DNA of 33,901 nucleotides from an uncultured Ruminococcus sp. (GCA_902762505.1 CACWOQ010000041.1:1-33901), one strand, 5' to 3'; shown: positions 25,233 to 33,901, counted from the first letter of the stretch. The notes: a model not told the origin generated them from the sequence alone. Numbers and translations are program-made.

Positions 25233-25973
25233 TTATTTCAGAGCTTTTATTATGTTGTTGAAATCGAGCGCGCCGCGCAGGGCGTTGAGGTAGTACGTCA
25301 GATTGAGGATTATCGACCTCTCGAACAGATCCTCCGGGAACACCTTCGGCGCCATTATCGTAAGATACGGCAGTCCGAGCTTCAGCAGAGCCGACAGGAC
25401 CCATACGAACAGTATGCCCATCAGCCCTCCGAGTATCAGACCGAGGATCTTGTTGGCTGTTTTTATGACGGGCAGCTTTGCTGCCAGATCCAGCAGATGA
25501 CGTATCAGCCACAAAAGCAGCATCGAGACGATGAATATCAGTATGAAGCACAGCGCGTACGATATCGCGTACGAAACCGGCGCCGCGATTTTTTCCGTTA
25601 TACCTTCTACGAGCGTATGCGCGCCCTCGCTGCTCTTTTCGACGGCGGTCTGCTTTATCTGATCGTAATCGGCGCCGAATTTTTCGATGAATTCACGGAA
25701 GGCGCTGTTTTCGTCTCCCTCGCCGAACAGCTTTTCCGCTCCGCCGCCGTTCTCCATCCCTTCGAGCATATGCTCGGTATACGATGAGATCTTTCCGTAA
25801 AAGACGTGTTCGTTCACGTACGGAGCGACGCGCGGCGTCACGAAGAACGCGACGAAGAAAGCGATGACCCACGAAAGCAGCCGGAGCGCGCTGTCGATGA
25901 AACCGCGTTTCCAGCCCACTATCAGGCATACGGCGAATACCGCCGCAAGCACTATATCAACGATTATATACAT
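25233..25973 (-). CDS. CvpA family membrane protein
   Basis: A 246-residue protein with the CvpA pattern: an N-terminal hydrophobic hairpin (about 1-45, with G-W-K-R-G-F between the segments), a soluble loop of about 90 residues and two to three more membrane segments (about 140-205). The family is linked to colicin V export in E. coli but its role in Firmicutes is not settled. The loop is longer and more acidic than in many members. The ATG follows AAGGTGGTG. It lies 12 bases after the DUF5711-like gene and 30 bases before clpE in one compact run. Confidence 0.85.
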   Translation of the reverse strand: MYIIVDIVLAAVFAVCLIVGWKRGFIDSALRLLSWVIAFFVAFFVTPRVAPYVNEHVFYGKISSYTEHMLEGMENGGGAEKLFGEGDENSAFREFIEKFGADYDQIKQTAVEKSSEGAHTLVEGITEKIAAPVSYAISYALCFILIFIVSMLLLWLIRHLLDLAAKLPVIKTANKILGLILGGLMGILFVWVLSALLKLGLPYLTIMAPKVFPEDLFERSIILNLTYYLNALRGALDFNNIIKALK

Positions 25974-25985
25974 TCAAACACCACC

Positions 25986-27284
25986 TTATCTGATTTCTTT
26001 GAAACCGTCGTACACGGAGACCGGGGCGGCGCTGCTCGCCGTGGCGAAAAGCACTATCTCGTTATCGGGGAACACAAGCCCCTTGACCTCGTAGCCGGTA
26101 TCCGCTCTGTATGTTTTTTCGGTATTTATCTCGTAACGCTCGACGCATCCGGTATACAGACCGTAAACGTTTCCGCCGTGCACGTAAAGCGCCGACATAT
26201 CGGAGCTCGACTGCCCTTTGTGGATTAGCGTCCCGGTCTTGTCGAAGATCATAAGCTCCGAATCCGCGCCCGCGCCTTCTGACGAGAGCAGGATCGCCGT
26301 ATAGCCGTCGCCGCAGGCGAATCTGCGGCAAACTCTGCCGTAGAATCCGTATTCCGCAACAAGCTCGTCGCCGGAGAAGAACAGCACTGTATCCGTGCAG
26401 AGCACGGCTGTCATATTGCTGTCGCTTTTAAGCATCGTAAGCGGCATTACGGAAGGCGACGACCATACGGTCTTCACCTCGCCTGATCTTATGTTTCCTT
26501 TCAGTATCTCGGCATAGTACCGCCCGGATCTTGTGCTTCCGGCGCAGAGCACGACCGACCCGTCGTTATACAGATGCGCGTCGAAAATATACCTGTCGTT
26601 GCTCTGATACGTGTATACCTGCTTCATGTCCTTATTATATACTGACACGACGCTTTTGTATTCCGCGTCACGGGTGACGATGAGATAATATCCGTCGTCG
26701 TTCATATCGGCGTCGGATATCGGATACTGCAGCGACTCCGAATGAAGCTCGGAAAACGTGTTGAAAATCGCGTACTGGGTATTTGACAGATCGTATACCA
26801 GCATATATTTCCCGCTCGTGACGAGACGCGGTTTAACATATTTGAGCGCGGTTTTCTGCACCTGCTTGCCCGCCATGTCGATCACCTCGACGGCTCCGCG
26901 GCTGACGCAGACGAAATCGTCACGGTAGACGGCGTAGCTCTGCTCCATATCCGCAACGTAGTATATTTCTCCGTATTCCTCTATCCCCGTCGGGATCTTC
27001 AGATTCATGTCTTTTAAGATATATCTGAAATTTTCGACGTTGATCTCGGACGAATATACGAACGTCATGGTCATGAAGAACAGGAAAAACACGGTGATGA
27101 CGACGTACTTGACAAGACCGACAAAGACGGATATGCGTTTATACCGCTTGTTCGGCTGTCTGTTCTCGCCCTCTCCGTAAACGCTTTCTATGCGTTCTCC
27201 GCCGCGTTCACCCGTCCTGTTTACCGATACGGGGTCCGTGTCGTAATTGAGTTTTGGTTTTTTCTTTTTGAAGATCGAACTCAT
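25986..27284 (-). CDS. DUF5711-like single-pass membrane protein
   Basis: A 432-residue protein with a charged N-terminal tail (1-50), one membrane segment (about 53-77) and a large external domain. The external part has repeated four-strand-like blocks ('GKYMLVYDL', 'DDGYYLIVTRD', 'NDGSVVLCAG', 'GDGYTAILLS') that suggest a beta-propeller. I recognise the architecture as the DUF5711 type found in Clostridia, but this is a memory-based call. The start overlaps the truA stop as ATGA, so translation is coupled. Function unknown; location beside cvpA suggests a cell-envelope role. Confidence 0.8.
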   Translation of the reverse strand: MSSIFKKKKPKLNYDTDPVSVNRTGERGGERIESVYGEGENRQPNKRYKRISVFVGLVKYVVITVFFLFFMTMTFVYSSEINVENFRYILKDMNLKIPTGIEEYGEIYYVADMEQSYAVYRDDFVCVSRGAVEVIDMAGKQVQKTALKYVKPRLVTSGKYMLVYDLSNTQYAIFNTFSELHSESLQYPISDADMNDDGYYLIVTRDAEYKSVVSVYNKDMKQVYTYQSNDRYIFDAHLYNDGSVVLCAGSTRSGRYYAEILKGNIRSGEVKTVWSSPSVMPLTMLKSDSNMTAVLCTDTVLFFSGDELVAEYGFYGRVCRRFACGDGYTAILLSSEGAGADSELMIFDKTGTLIHKGQSSSDMSALYVHGGNVYGLYTGCVERYEINTEKTYRADTGYEVKGLVFPDNEIVLFATASSAAPVSVYDGFKEIR

Positions 27285-28024
27285 TTAAGCGCTACCCTCG
27301 AAAGATACAATCCGTCCGGCGGCACGGTTATGCCGGCGGCGGTCCTGTTTTTTGCGTCTATTATCGCCGGGATCGAGCCTTTGCCGAGTTTTCCCTCGGA
27401 TATGCAGAGCAGCGTTCCCGTCATTATCCTTACCATATTGTACAGGAATCCGTCCGCGCACACGGAGAATATCACGTCGTCGCCCTCGCGTCTGACAGAC
27501 GCCGAATAAACGGTCCTGACGGTGCTGACGACGTCTGATCCCGTCGCCATGAACGACTTGAAATCGTGTTCCCCGATATAATCGCGCGCCTCTGCATCGA
27601 GCATCGCCTCGTCAAGGCGGTACTTGTACGGAAGCTTGAGCTTGTGTGAAAACGGATCCTTTTCCGGTCTGTTGTATATAACGTATTCGTATTCCTTATA
27701 CGAAGTTTCGAACCTCGGATTATAGCCCTCGCGCACGGTTTCAGCGTTTTTGATCGCTATATCGTAAGGCAAAAGGCAATTCATTGCGTCCGGTATACGG
27801 TCCGTCGGAACGAGATTTCCGCCGTCCGGCACGTGCACGGACGCGAAAAACTGTCTTGCGTGGACGCCGGCGTCTGTCCTGCTGCAGCCCTGTATCTTAC
27901 ACGGCAAACCGAACAGCAGCTTTGACGCGCGCGTAAGCTCGCCCGCCACGGTTTTGGCGTTGTTCTGGATCTGAAAGCCGCTGTACGCGGCGCCGGAATA
28001 TGACAGCTCCAACAGATACGTCAT
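27281..28024 (-). CDS. truA: tRNA pseudouridine synthase A (TruA)
   Basis: TruA converts uridine to pseudouridine at positions 38-40 of the tRNA anticodon arm. The 247-residue protein has the family start 'YSGAAYSGFQIQ', the catalytic Asp51 in S-R-T-D-A-G-V-H-A and the C-terminal 'NMVRIMTGTL' block. Start and stop both overlap neighbours by four bases (ATGA with ecfT upstream and the DUF5711-like gene downstream). Its position behind ecfA1-ecfA2-ecfT is the arrangement common in Firmicutes. Confidence 0.96.
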   Translation of the reverse strand: MTYLLELSYSGAAYSGFQIQNNAKTVAGELTRASKLLFGLPCKIQGCSRTDAGVHARQFFASVHVPDGGNLVPTDRIPDAMNCLLPYDIAIKNAETVREGYNPRFETSYKEYEYVIYNRPEKDPFSHKLKLPYKYRLDEAMLDAEARDYIGEHDFKSFMATGSDVVSTVRTVYSASVRREGDDVIFSVCADGFLYNMVRIMTGTLLCISEGKLGKGSIPAIIDAKNRTAAGITVPPDGLYLSRVALK

Positions 28025-28857
28025 TTTATGAAAACTCCCTTTATGACGTCAAGCGTCAGAGGATTGCAGATTATGCACAGCGCGAGGACCGCCGCCGACG
28101 CGACGAGCCACACAACGTCGGAAAATTTCATCTTCATCCGGTTCAGCTTCGTTCTGCCGCTGCCGCCTCTGTATCCGCGGCAGATCATCGCGTCCGCAAG
28201 CTCTATCGCGTGGCGTATAGCCGAGGCGAGCAGAGGCACGAAAACCGCAAGCAGCGATCTTGCGCGTTTCAGCAGGCTTCCCGTTGAAAAATCGGTCCCG
28301 CGCGCCTTCTGCGCCGCCATAATCTTCTCCGTTTCTTCAAGCAGAGTCGGTATGAAGCGGAGCGCGATGGACATCACGAGCGCGAAATCGTGTATCGGAA
28401 CGCCGATTTTCGCAAGCGGCTTCAGAAGCTCCTCGAGTCCGTCCGTCAGCGCGATGGGCGATGTGGTGTAGGACATGAGGACAGACGTCGTCGTGATGAG
28501 AACGATAACGCGGATGAACATCTTTATCGCGTATATGATACCGTTCGTATAAATCTTTATTATCCACCATTCGAATATGAGATCTCCCGTTTTTGTGAAG
28601 AAGATCTGGAAAAACGTGGTGAATATGAGTATGAAAACGATGGGCTTCATCGCCTTCAGAAGAGTTTTGAACGATATGCGGGAAAGCGCGAACAGCACCG
28701 CCGCCGAAATGAACAGCACGGCAAACGACAGTCCGCTTGAAGCGACGAAGGTGGCGACGATGAAGATCACCGTCATCAGAAGCTTCATTCTCGGGTCTAT
28801 ACGGTGGATCGGCGAGTTTCCGGGAAAGTACTGACCGAGGGTTATGTCACGGATCAT
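28021..28857 (-). CDS. ecfT: Energy-coupling factor transporter transmembrane subunit EcfT
   Basis: A 278-residue membrane protein with about five hydrophobic segments, the shared transmembrane part of group II ECF vitamin importers. The two coupling motifs that contact the ATPases are visible: A-R-G at 185-187 and C-R-G at 226-228 (usually A-R-G or similar). The start overlaps the ecfA2 stop and its stop overlaps the truA start, both as ATGA. Substrate-binding S-components are encoded elsewhere; none is in the window. Confidence 0.94.
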   Translation of the reverse strand: MIRDITLGQYFPGNSPIHRIDPRMKLLMTVIFIVATFVASSGLSFAVLFISAAVLFALSRISFKTLLKAMKPIVFILIFTTFFQIFFTKTGDLIFEWWIIKIYTNGIIYAIKMFIRVIVLITTTSVLMSYTTSPIALTDGLEELLKPLAKIGVPIHDFALVMSIALRFIPTLLEETEKIMAAQKARGTDFSTGSLLKRARSLLAVFVPLLASAIRHAIELADAMICRGYRGGSGRTKLNRMKMKFSDVVWLVASAAVLALCIICNPLTLDVIKGVFIK

Positions 28858-29714
28858 TTTTTACCCTCCCCGTCAAGCATTTTCATTATATCCTCGAACG
28901 CCGCGCCTACGGTATAAAGCGGACGTTCGAAGTTTACTCCGAGCATCTGAGCGCGGTACATCAGCTTCGTTATCTGCGGCACGGACAGACCTATATCCTT
29001 CAGCGCGTGCGGATCGGCGAATATCTCGGCTTTCGTGCCGTATTTATAAACGCCGTGACGGTCAAGTACTATGATCTTGTCGCAGTATTTCGCCATATCC
29101 TCCATACTGTGGCTGATAATGACGACGGATATACCTTTTTCGCGCTGGTATTTTTTGATCTTTGTAAGAATATCGTCTCTGCCCTGCGGATCGAGTCCCG
29201 CGGCGGGCTCGTCAAGGATCAGATATTTCGGCTCCATTGCGACGATACCGGCGATCGCCGCGCGTCTTCTCTGCCCGCCCGAAATATCGAACGGGGATTT
29301 TTCAAGCGAGGCTTCGTCAAGCCCCACGAATTTCGCGGCGTCGGCGACGCGGCGCGCGATCTCACCGTCGTCAAGTCCCATATTTTTCGGACCGTACGCG
29401 ATGTCGTGACCGACCGTGTCCTCGAAAAGCTGATATTCCGGGTACTGGAACACAAGACCGACGCGGAAAAAGTTTTCCTTTTTCTTCTTTTTGTCGGCGT
29501 TTATATCCTCTCCGTCGACGAAGACCTTGCCTGACGTCGGTTTGTACAGACCGTTGCAAAGCTGGGCGATCGTCGATTTTCCGCTTCCCGTCTGACCTAT
29601 CAGTCCCGTTATCATGTTTTCCTCGATCGTAAGATCGAGCCCGTCGAGTGCTTTATGCTCGAAAGGCGTGTTTTCACCGTAAACGTACGTTACGTTATCG
29701 AATATTATAGGCAA
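28854..29714 (-). CDS. ecfA2: Energy-coupling factor transporter ATPase EcfA2
   Basis: A 286-residue ABC ATPase. Walker A is G-Q-T-G-S-G-K-S-T (40-48), the signature is I-S-G-G-Q-R-R-R (144-151) and Walker B ends in D-E-P (Asp168-Glu169). The Q-loop reads F-Q-Y-P-E-Y-Q-L-F, the form typical of EcfA2. The start codon is TTG at 29714, with GAGGT six to seven bases upstream overlapping the ecfA1 stop. It works with EcfA1 and EcfT as a shared energising module. Confidence 0.94.
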   Translation of the reverse strand: MPIIFDNVTYVYGENTPFEHKALDGLDLTIEENMITGLIGQTGSGKSTIAQLCNGLYKPTSGKVFVDGEDINADKKKKKENFFRVGLVFQYPEYQLFEDTVGHDIAYGPKNMGLDDGEIARRVADAAKFVGLDEASLEKSPFDISGGQRRRAAIAGIVAMEPKYLILDEPAAGLDPQGRDDILTKIKKYQREKGISVVIISHSMEDMAKYCDKIIVLDRHGVYKYGTKAEIFADPHALKDIGLSVPQITKLMYRAQMLGVNFERPLYTVGAAFEDIMKMLDGEGKK

Positions 29715-29717
29715 AGC

Positions 29718-30590
29718 TTACCTCTTTATCCTGAGCAGATTTGCAAGGGCTTGCGCGCCCTCGTCGGTGTGGAGCGGCAGTTCTCCGTCATACCGTCCGG
29801 CTTTTTTGAGCTCGTAAAACAACTCTGTTACCTGCGGTACGTCAAGGCTGACGGAATGAAGCGCCTCGACCTGTGAAAAAATCTCTTCGGGCGTCCCGTC
29901 CATGAACACGCCGCCGTGATCGAGCACAATGACGCGGTCCGCGTCCGTCGCCTCGTTCATATAATGCGTTATCGTTATTATCGTCACGTCGCCGCGCTTA
30001 TGAAGCTCGTCGATCGTCTTCATTATCGCGTCTCTGCCCTGCGGGTCGAGCATCGCGGTGGATTCGTCGAAAATTATGCATTCCGGCTGCATTGCAAGCA
30101 CGCCGGCTACGGCTATCCTCTGCTTCTGCCCGCCGGACAGTCGGTGCGGCGCCGATTTCTCGTGCCCCTCCATGCCGACGGCAGCCAGAGTTTCCGTTAC
30201 GATCCTGCGTATCTCAGCCGGATCCTTGCCGAGGTTTTCAGGTCCGAACGCGACGTCCTCCTCGACAGTCGTGGCGACGATCTGGTTGTCCGGATTCTGG
30301 TGTACCATACCGATCCGGCACTGGATGTCGTACGCGTCGTCGTCTGTCATCTCGCCGGTGATCTCCTTGCCGAGCACGCGGATCGTTCCGTCTATCTGTC
30401 CGTCGTCGCGCGTGAGCACCATGTTGATAAGCTTCGCAAGGGTCGATTTTCCGGAGCCGTTGTGTCCTAAGATCGCCGTATACGTTCCGCGTCCGAACGA
30501 AAGATTTATATCGTGCAGAGCCGGATAGAGGTTGCCCTCAGAATCTCTGTATGAAAAGTTCAGGTCTTTTATTTCGATTATATTTTCCAT
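29718..30590 (-). CDS. ecfA1: Energy-coupling factor transporter ATPase EcfA1
   Basis: A 290-residue ABC ATPase. Walker A is G-H-N-G-S-G-K-S-T (42-50), the signature is L-S-G-G-Q-K-Q-R (151-158) and Walker B is F-D-E-S-T (Asp175-Glu176). The 'HQNPDNQ' Q-loop and the 'STAMLDP' block are EcfA1-like. The ATG follows GGAG located inside the last codons of the upstream methyltransferase gene, with a single base between stop and start, so translation is coupled. In many Firmicutes this block follows the ribosomal protein operon; here it follows ruvB and a methyltransferase. Confidence 0.94.
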   Translation of the reverse strand: MENIIEIKDLNFSYRDSEGNLYPALHDINLSFGRGTYTAILGHNGSGKSTLAKLINMVLTRDDGQIDGTIRVLGKEITGEMTDDDAYDIQCRIGMVHQNPDNQIVATTVEEDVAFGPENLGKDPAEIRRIVTETLAAVGMEGHEKSAPHRLSGGQKQRIAVAGVLAMQPECIIFDESTAMLDPQGRDAIMKTIDELHKRGDVTIITITHYMNEATDADRVIVLDHGGVFMDGTPEEIFSQVEALHSVSLDVPQVTELFYELKKAGRYDGELPLHTDEGAQALANLLRIKR

Positions 30591-30591
30591 T

Positions 30592-31458
30592 TCAATGCTC
30601 CGAATACCATCTGGCGGCGGAACCGCACGGTAAAACTATTTTCTTGGCGCTTACCGGCAAGCCGACCTCGCCGCATTCGAACACGCCGCCCTTATCCGCC
30701 AGATGGAGCCTCAGAAGGCATTCCATCGCGGAGGCGGAGAGCCCCGTGGTGTAGGAATTCAGCAAAAAGAACAGCGGATGCTCCGACAGAAGCCCGGCGC
30801 ACAGCCCGACAAGCTCGTCGATGCACTCCTCAAGCTTCCACGTCTCGCCGCCGGGTCCTCTGCCGTATGACGGAGGATCCATTATTATCCCGTCGTACCT
30901 GTTTCCGCGTCTTATCTCGCGCAAAACGAATTTTTTGCAGTCGTCAACGATATATCTGATACGCGCGTCGGACAGTCCCGAAAGCGCCGCGTTCTGCTTC
31001 GCCTGCGCGACGATACCCTTCGCCGCGTCAACGTGGACGACCTCCGCCCCGGCTTTCGCCGCGGCGACCGTTGCGCCGCCCGTATAAGCGAAGAGATTGA
31101 GCACGGAGACCGGACGTCCGGCTTTTCTTATGAGAGACGAGAACCAGTCCCAGTTCACCGCCTGCTCCGGGAAAAGTCCCGTGTGCTTGAAGCTCATCGG
31201 ATGGATGAGAAACCGCAGATCCGAGTAGGAAACGTTCCATTGCTCCGGCATCTCGTTTTTTATCCAGCTGCCGCCGCCGGACGGAGAACGCTTATAAACT
31301 CCCTCCGCTCGCTTCCACAGCGCGCTATCCTGCTTGTTCTGCCAGATGACCTGCGGATCCGGGCGTATCATCACGACGTCGCCCCACCGCTCGAGCCTCT
31401 GCCCGTCCGAGCAGTCTATAAGCTCGTAATCCTTCCATTTATCAGCTGTAAAAATCAT
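30592..31458 (-). CDS. Class I SAM-dependent methyltransferase (RlmI/COG1092-like)
   Basis: A 288-residue methyltransferase. The SAM-binding motif is N-L-F-A-Y-T-G-G (121-128) and the catalytic D-P-P-S-Y-G is at 194-199, a pattern shared by RlmI-like 23S rRNA cytosine-5 methyltransferases. The N-terminal PUA domain of RlmI is absent, as in many shorter Firmicute relatives, so rRNA as substrate is a guess. The start overlaps the ruvB stop (ATGA) and the stop is one base from ecfA1. Confidence 0.85.
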   Translation of the reverse strand: MIFTADKWKDYELIDCSDGQRLERWGDVVMIRPDPQVIWQNKQDSALWKRAEGVYKRSPSGGGSWIKNEMPEQWNVSYSDLRFLIHPMSFKHTGLFPEQAVNWDWFSSLIRKAGRPVSVLNLFAYTGGATVAAAKAGAEVVHVDAAKGIVAQAKQNAALSGLSDARIRYIVDDCKKFVLREIRRGNRYDGIIMDPPSYGRGPGGETWKLEECIDELVGLCAGLLSEHPLFFLLNSYTTGLSASAMECLLRLHLADKGGVFECGEVGLPVSAKKIVLPCGSAARWYSEH

Positions 31459-32534
31459 TGATCTTCCCCGTCGAACGCGGTCACCTGACCGCTCTTTTTG
31501 TCTTCTTTATTCATCGGAATGCCCATGTGATCGTACGCGAGATAAGTGCAGCAGCGTCCGCGCGGCGTGCGCGAGATGAATCCGATCTGTAACAGATACG
31601 GCTCGTACACGTCCTCGAGCGTGATCGCCTCCTCGCCGATCGTTGCGGCGAGAGTCTCCATACCTACGGGACCTCCGCCGTAGAATTTTATGATCGTTGT
31701 GAGCATCCTTCTGTCTATGCTGTCGAGCCCGAGCTCGTCAATATCGAGCTTTTGCAGGGCGTAACGCGTTATATCGAGATCTATCGTTCCGTCGCCCTTG
31801 ATCTGCGCGTAATCGCGGACGCGTTTCAGCAGTCTGTTCGCTATTCTCGGCGTCCCGCGCGAGCGTGACGCAAGCTCGAGCGCTCCCTCGTCGTCTATCT
31901 GTATCCCCAGTATATCCGCGCTGCGCTTTATTATGAGCGACAGCTCCTCGGGCTTGTACAGCTCGAGCCTCATTATATGTCCGAATCTCGCCCTCAGAGG
32001 CTGCGTCAGCTGACCGGCGCGCGTCGTCGCGCCGACGAGCGTGAAGCTTTTCAGCGGCATGCGGATGCTTCTCGCCGACGGACCTTTACCGATGAAAATA
32101 TCTATCACCTTGTCTTCCATCGCGGAATACAGCATTTCGACGACAGTCTTCGGCAGTCTGTGTATCTCGTCTATGAAAAGCACGTCTCCCTGACCGAGAT
32201 TGGTCAGAAGCGCAAGAAGATCGCCCTGTTTCTCGATCGCGGGTCCGCTCGTGATCTGTATATTCGTCCCCATTTCGTTCGCTATGATCTGCGAAAGCGT
32301 TGTTTTTCCGAGTCCGGGAGGTCCGAAAAGCAGAACGTGTTCAAGCGCCTCGCCCCTGAGCTTTGCGGCGTCGATCGCCACGCGGAGCTGTTCCTTTACC
32401 GGCTCCTGACCGGTGAAGTCCTCAAGCCGTTCAGGGCGCAGAGATACTTCCGTATTCTCTTCCTCCTCCGTCTGCTCGGCGGACGTCAGTCTGTCGGCGA
32501 CGAACTCTTCTCCGAAATCTTCAAAATCAGTCAT
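31455..32534 (-). CDS. ruvB: Holliday junction branch migration helicase RuvB
   Basis: RuvB is the hexameric AAA+ motor that drives branch migration together with RuvA. The 359-residue protein has Walker A G-P-P-G-L-G-K-T (71-78), 'LFIDEIHRL', the sensor region 'GATTRAG' and a C-terminal winged-helix with '[10 protein letters not shown]'. An acidic N-terminal extension of about 25 residues precedes the usual start of homology. The ATG is close behind AGGA in the ruvA stop region, seven bases after ruvA. Confidence 0.97.
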   Translation of the reverse strand: MTDFEDFGEEFVADRLTSAEQTEEEENTEVSLRPERLEDFTGQEPVKEQLRVAIDAAKLRGEALEHVLLFGPPGLGKTTLSQIIANEMGTNIQITSGPAIEKQGDLLALLTNLGQGDVLFIDEIHRLPKTVVEMLYSAMEDKVIDIFIGKGPSARSIRMPLKSFTLVGATTRAGQLTQPLRARFGHIMRLELYKPEELSLIIKRSADILGIQIDDEGALELASRSRGTPRIANRLLKRVRDYAQIKGDGTIDLDITRYALQKLDIDELGLDSIDRRMLTTIIKFYGGGPVGMETLAATIGEEAITLEDVYEPYLLQIGFISRTPRGRCCTYLAYDHMGIPMNKEDKKSGQVTAFDGEDQ

Positions 32535-32541
32535 ATCTTCC

Positions 32542-33123
32542 TCAATTCATGCGTTTCAGCGCTTCGCGGATTATATCCTCGGCGCTCATACCGGATATTT
32601 TCATAGCTCCTATGATCTTCGTAACGTCATTCTTTACGTATCCGAGCGAAACGAGCGCTTCAATCGCGTCCGCCGCAGCCGCGCCTCCGGGCGCGGGCGC
32701 TGATTCGGTCACCGGCGCTTTGTAGGCTTCGAGCTTATCCTTGAGTTTGAGAATGATAAGCTGCGCCGTCTTTCCGCCAACGCCCTGTGCTTTTGAGATG
32801 GCGCGGCTGTCGTCCGAGGCGACCGCTCTCTGAAGCTGCGCGGGCGTCATGATCGACAGCACGGCAAGCGCCGCCTTCGGTCCGACGCCGGATATCGACG
32901 TCAGCATTTTGTAAACGTCAAGCTCGTCAGTGTCGCCGAAGCCGTAAAGCTCGATCCCGTTTTCGGAGACCGACAGATAAGTATAAAGCTTTGCTCTGTC
33001 CTTGCCCGCAAGCGACGCGAACGTGTTGTATGACACGGTCATTTTATAAGCCACGCCGCCCACGTCGATCACGGCGACCGACGGCTCCGCGTATACCACG
33101 TTTCCTTCGATATAGTAAAACAT
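32542..33123 (-). CDS. ruvA: Holliday junction DNA-binding protein RuvA
   Basis: RuvA binds four-way junctions as a tetramer and loads RuvB. The 193-residue protein shows the OB-fold domain I (1-60), helix-hairpin-helix motifs ('[14 protein letters not shown]' and '[13 protein letters not shown]'), an Ala/Pro-rich linker (about 135-148) and domain III, which contacts RuvB. The ATG follows AAGGTGG, eight bases after ruvC. Confidence 0.96.
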   Translation of the reverse strand: MFYYIEGNVVYAEPSVAVIDVGGVAYKMTVSYNTFASLAGKDRAKLYTYLSVSENGIELYGFGDTDELDVYKMLTSISGVGPKAALAVLSIMTPAQLQRAVASDDSRAISKAQGVGGKTAQLIILKLKDKLEAYKAPVTESAPAPGGAAAADAIEALVSLGYVKNDVTKIIGAMKISGMSAEDIIREALKRMN

Positions 33124-33131
33124 AACCCACC

Positions 33132-33647
33132 TTAAAGCAATTTCTTTTTCTTCTGATTGTAAAAGTCGCGCAAGACCGATCCGCTCGCGTGTCCGTGGCA
33201 GATTGCTATCGCAAGAGCGTCCGACGTATCGTCGAGCTTAGGCGATTTTTTAAGATCGAGCAGTATATTCGTCATCGTTATGACCTGCTTTTTGTCAGCG
33301 CGTCCGTATCCGACGACGGCCTGCTTGACCTGAAGCGGAGTGTATTCATACAGCGGAACGTTGTTTTTGATACCGCAAAGCATAATAACGCCCCTCGCCT
33401 CGGCGACGGCTATCGCCGTCTTCTGGTTCGTGTTGAAGAACAGCTCCTCTATCGCGATATCGTCCGGCTTGTATTTTTTTATTATTCCGTCAAGTCCGTC
33501 GTATATCTGTATGAGCCTTTGCTCCACGTCGATACCCGCGGGCGTTGTGATCGCACCGTACGCCACAGGTCTGAACTTTTCATTCACGTATTCCACGACT
33601 CCCCAGCCGACTATCGCAAGCCCGGGGTCGATACCGAGTATGTACAT
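33132..33647 (-). CDS. ruvC: Crossover junction endodeoxyribonuclease RuvC
   Basis: RuvC cuts Holliday junctions. The 171-residue protein begins with G-I-D-P-G (Asp7), contains I-E-E (Glu67) and the C-terminal acidic pair Asp140 and Asp143 in 'LDDTSDALAIAICH', giving the complete metal-binding catalytic set. It ends in a Lys-rich tail. The ATG follows GGAG by seven bases. It is the first gene of a twelve-gene run and has a clear promoter upstream. This gene order ruvC-ruvA-ruvB is common in Firmicutes. Confidence 0.97.
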   Translation of the reverse strand: MYILGIDPGLAIVGWGVVEYVNEKFRPVAYGAITTPAGIDVEQRLIQIYDGLDGIIKKYKPDDIAIEELFFNTNQKTAIAVAEARGVIMLCGIKNNVPLYEYTPLQVKQAVVGYGRADKKQVITMTNILLDLKKSPKLDDTSDALAIAICHGHASGSVLRDFYNQKKKKLL

Positions 33648-33675
33648 ATACTTACTCCATTTTAGTTATTACGGT

Positions 33676-33705
33676 ATTATACCATACCGCATAGGCTTAT
33701 ATCAA
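33676..33705 (-). promoter_or_regulatory. Promoter of the ruvC-headed operon
   Basis: On the minus strand TTGATA (33700-33705) and TATAAT (33676-33681) are separated by 18 bases, about 30 bases upstream of the ruvC start. It is the only clear promoter seen for the genes from 33647 down to 20121. Confidence 0.8.
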
Positions 33706-33732
33706 ACAGTTTTTGTGAATTTTAATATAATA

Positions 33733-33759
33733 AAGCCGCATCGTGCTGCGACGCGGCTT
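33733..33759 (-). terminator. Possible second terminator hairpin upstream of ruvC
   Basis: A stem of about 11 bp (33733-33743 with 33749-33759) has one A-C mismatch on the plus strand that becomes a G-T wobble on the minus strand, and it is followed on the minus strand by a T/A-rich run. This fits a minus-strand terminator in tandem with the one at 33801-33826. Confidence 0.5.
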
Positions 33760-33800
33760 ACGTTCTGTGTATTTTTTTCCTGATTTGCTCATCCGACGAA

Positions 33801-33826
33801 AAAACCGCCGTTTTCACAGCGGTTTT
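33801..33826 (-). terminator. Terminator of the gene at the right edge
   Basis: AAAACCGC (33801-33808) pairs with GCGGTTTT (33819-33826) across a ten-base loop. On the minus strand it ends in a six-T run and follows ten bases after the stop codon at 33836. The 175 bases between ruvC and this gene hold only the two hairpins and the ruvC promoter. Confidence 0.75.
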
Positions 33827-33835
33827 GGCGTTTTG

Positions 33836-33901
33836 TCAGTCTTTCTTTTCTTCCTTGGGCTGCTCTTTCTTCTCGTAGCCTACGAATTTGACGACTGCCA
33901 T
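33836..33901 (-). CDS. Partial coding region at window edge (C-terminal tail)
   Basis: The last 21 codons before a TGA read as an open frame with a Lys/Glu-rich end and a short hydrophobic start (A-V-V-K-F-V-G-Y). The ATG at 33901 is the last codon of the window, so I cannot tell whether it is the start or an internal Met of a longer protein. A terminator directly follows. I do not recognise the family. Confidence 0.5.
   Translation of the reverse strand: MAVVKFVGYEKKEQPKEEKKD

Overview
The window looks like a chromosomal segment from a low-to-mid-GC Firmicute, most likely an uncultured gut-type member of the class Clostridia. This is inferred from an EcfA1-EcfA2-EcfT-TruA block, a ClpE-type Clp ATPase with an N-terminal zinc finger, a BMP-type lipoprotein, several lipobox signal peptides, strong AGGAGG-like ribosome binding sites and TTGACA/TATAAT promoters. 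I saw no rRNA, tRNA, CRISPR array, transposase or phage gene. The last 66 bases are the 3' end (or all) of a gene that runs off the window.

Layout. (a) Positions 1-188 hold one copy of a roughly 188-bp intergenic repeat whose inverted partner lies at 16382-16569 (11 differences by hand count). The two copies bracket about 16 kb. (b) 219-4104, minus strand: a lipoprotein and a large secreted protein with DNRLRE-like, ricin-like and caspase/CHAT-like regions, noticeably AT-rich. (c) 4201-10069, plus strand, probably one operon: murD, three consecutive M42 metallopeptidases and a PLP-dependent C-S lyase-like protein, ending at a strong terminator. (d) 10182-12238, plus strand: an ECF-like sigma factor overlapping a single-pass membrane protein. 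(e) 12275-16351, minus strand: a subtilisin-like lipoprotein with six Ig-like repeats and a LOG-family gene, converging on (d) across a shared bidirectional terminator. (f) 16654-18717, minus strand: a second-type EF-G paralog with its own promoter. (g) 18912-20048, minus strand: a BMP/PnrA-like lipoprotein with a perfect consensus promoter and its own terminator. (h) 20121-33647, minus strand: a very compact run of twelve genes, ruvC-ruvA-ruvB-rRNA methyltransferase-like-ecfA1-ecfA2-ecfT-truA-DUF5711-like-cvpA-clpE-P-type ATPase-like, with gaps of at most about 30 bases and several ATGA overlaps, served by one visible promoter upstream of ruvC.

The most unusual item is the last gene of that run (20121-22898). 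It has the full architecture of a P2-type cation ATPase, but every catalytic signature is altered: the phosphorylated Asp is Pro, and the TGES, TGD and GDGxND motifs are also changed. The reading frame is intact over 925 codons, so this looks like a conserved pseudoenzyme rather than a decayed gene. Other items worth attention are the secreted caspase-like protein, the inverted repeat with a covarying hairpin pair, and the M42 triplet next to murD.
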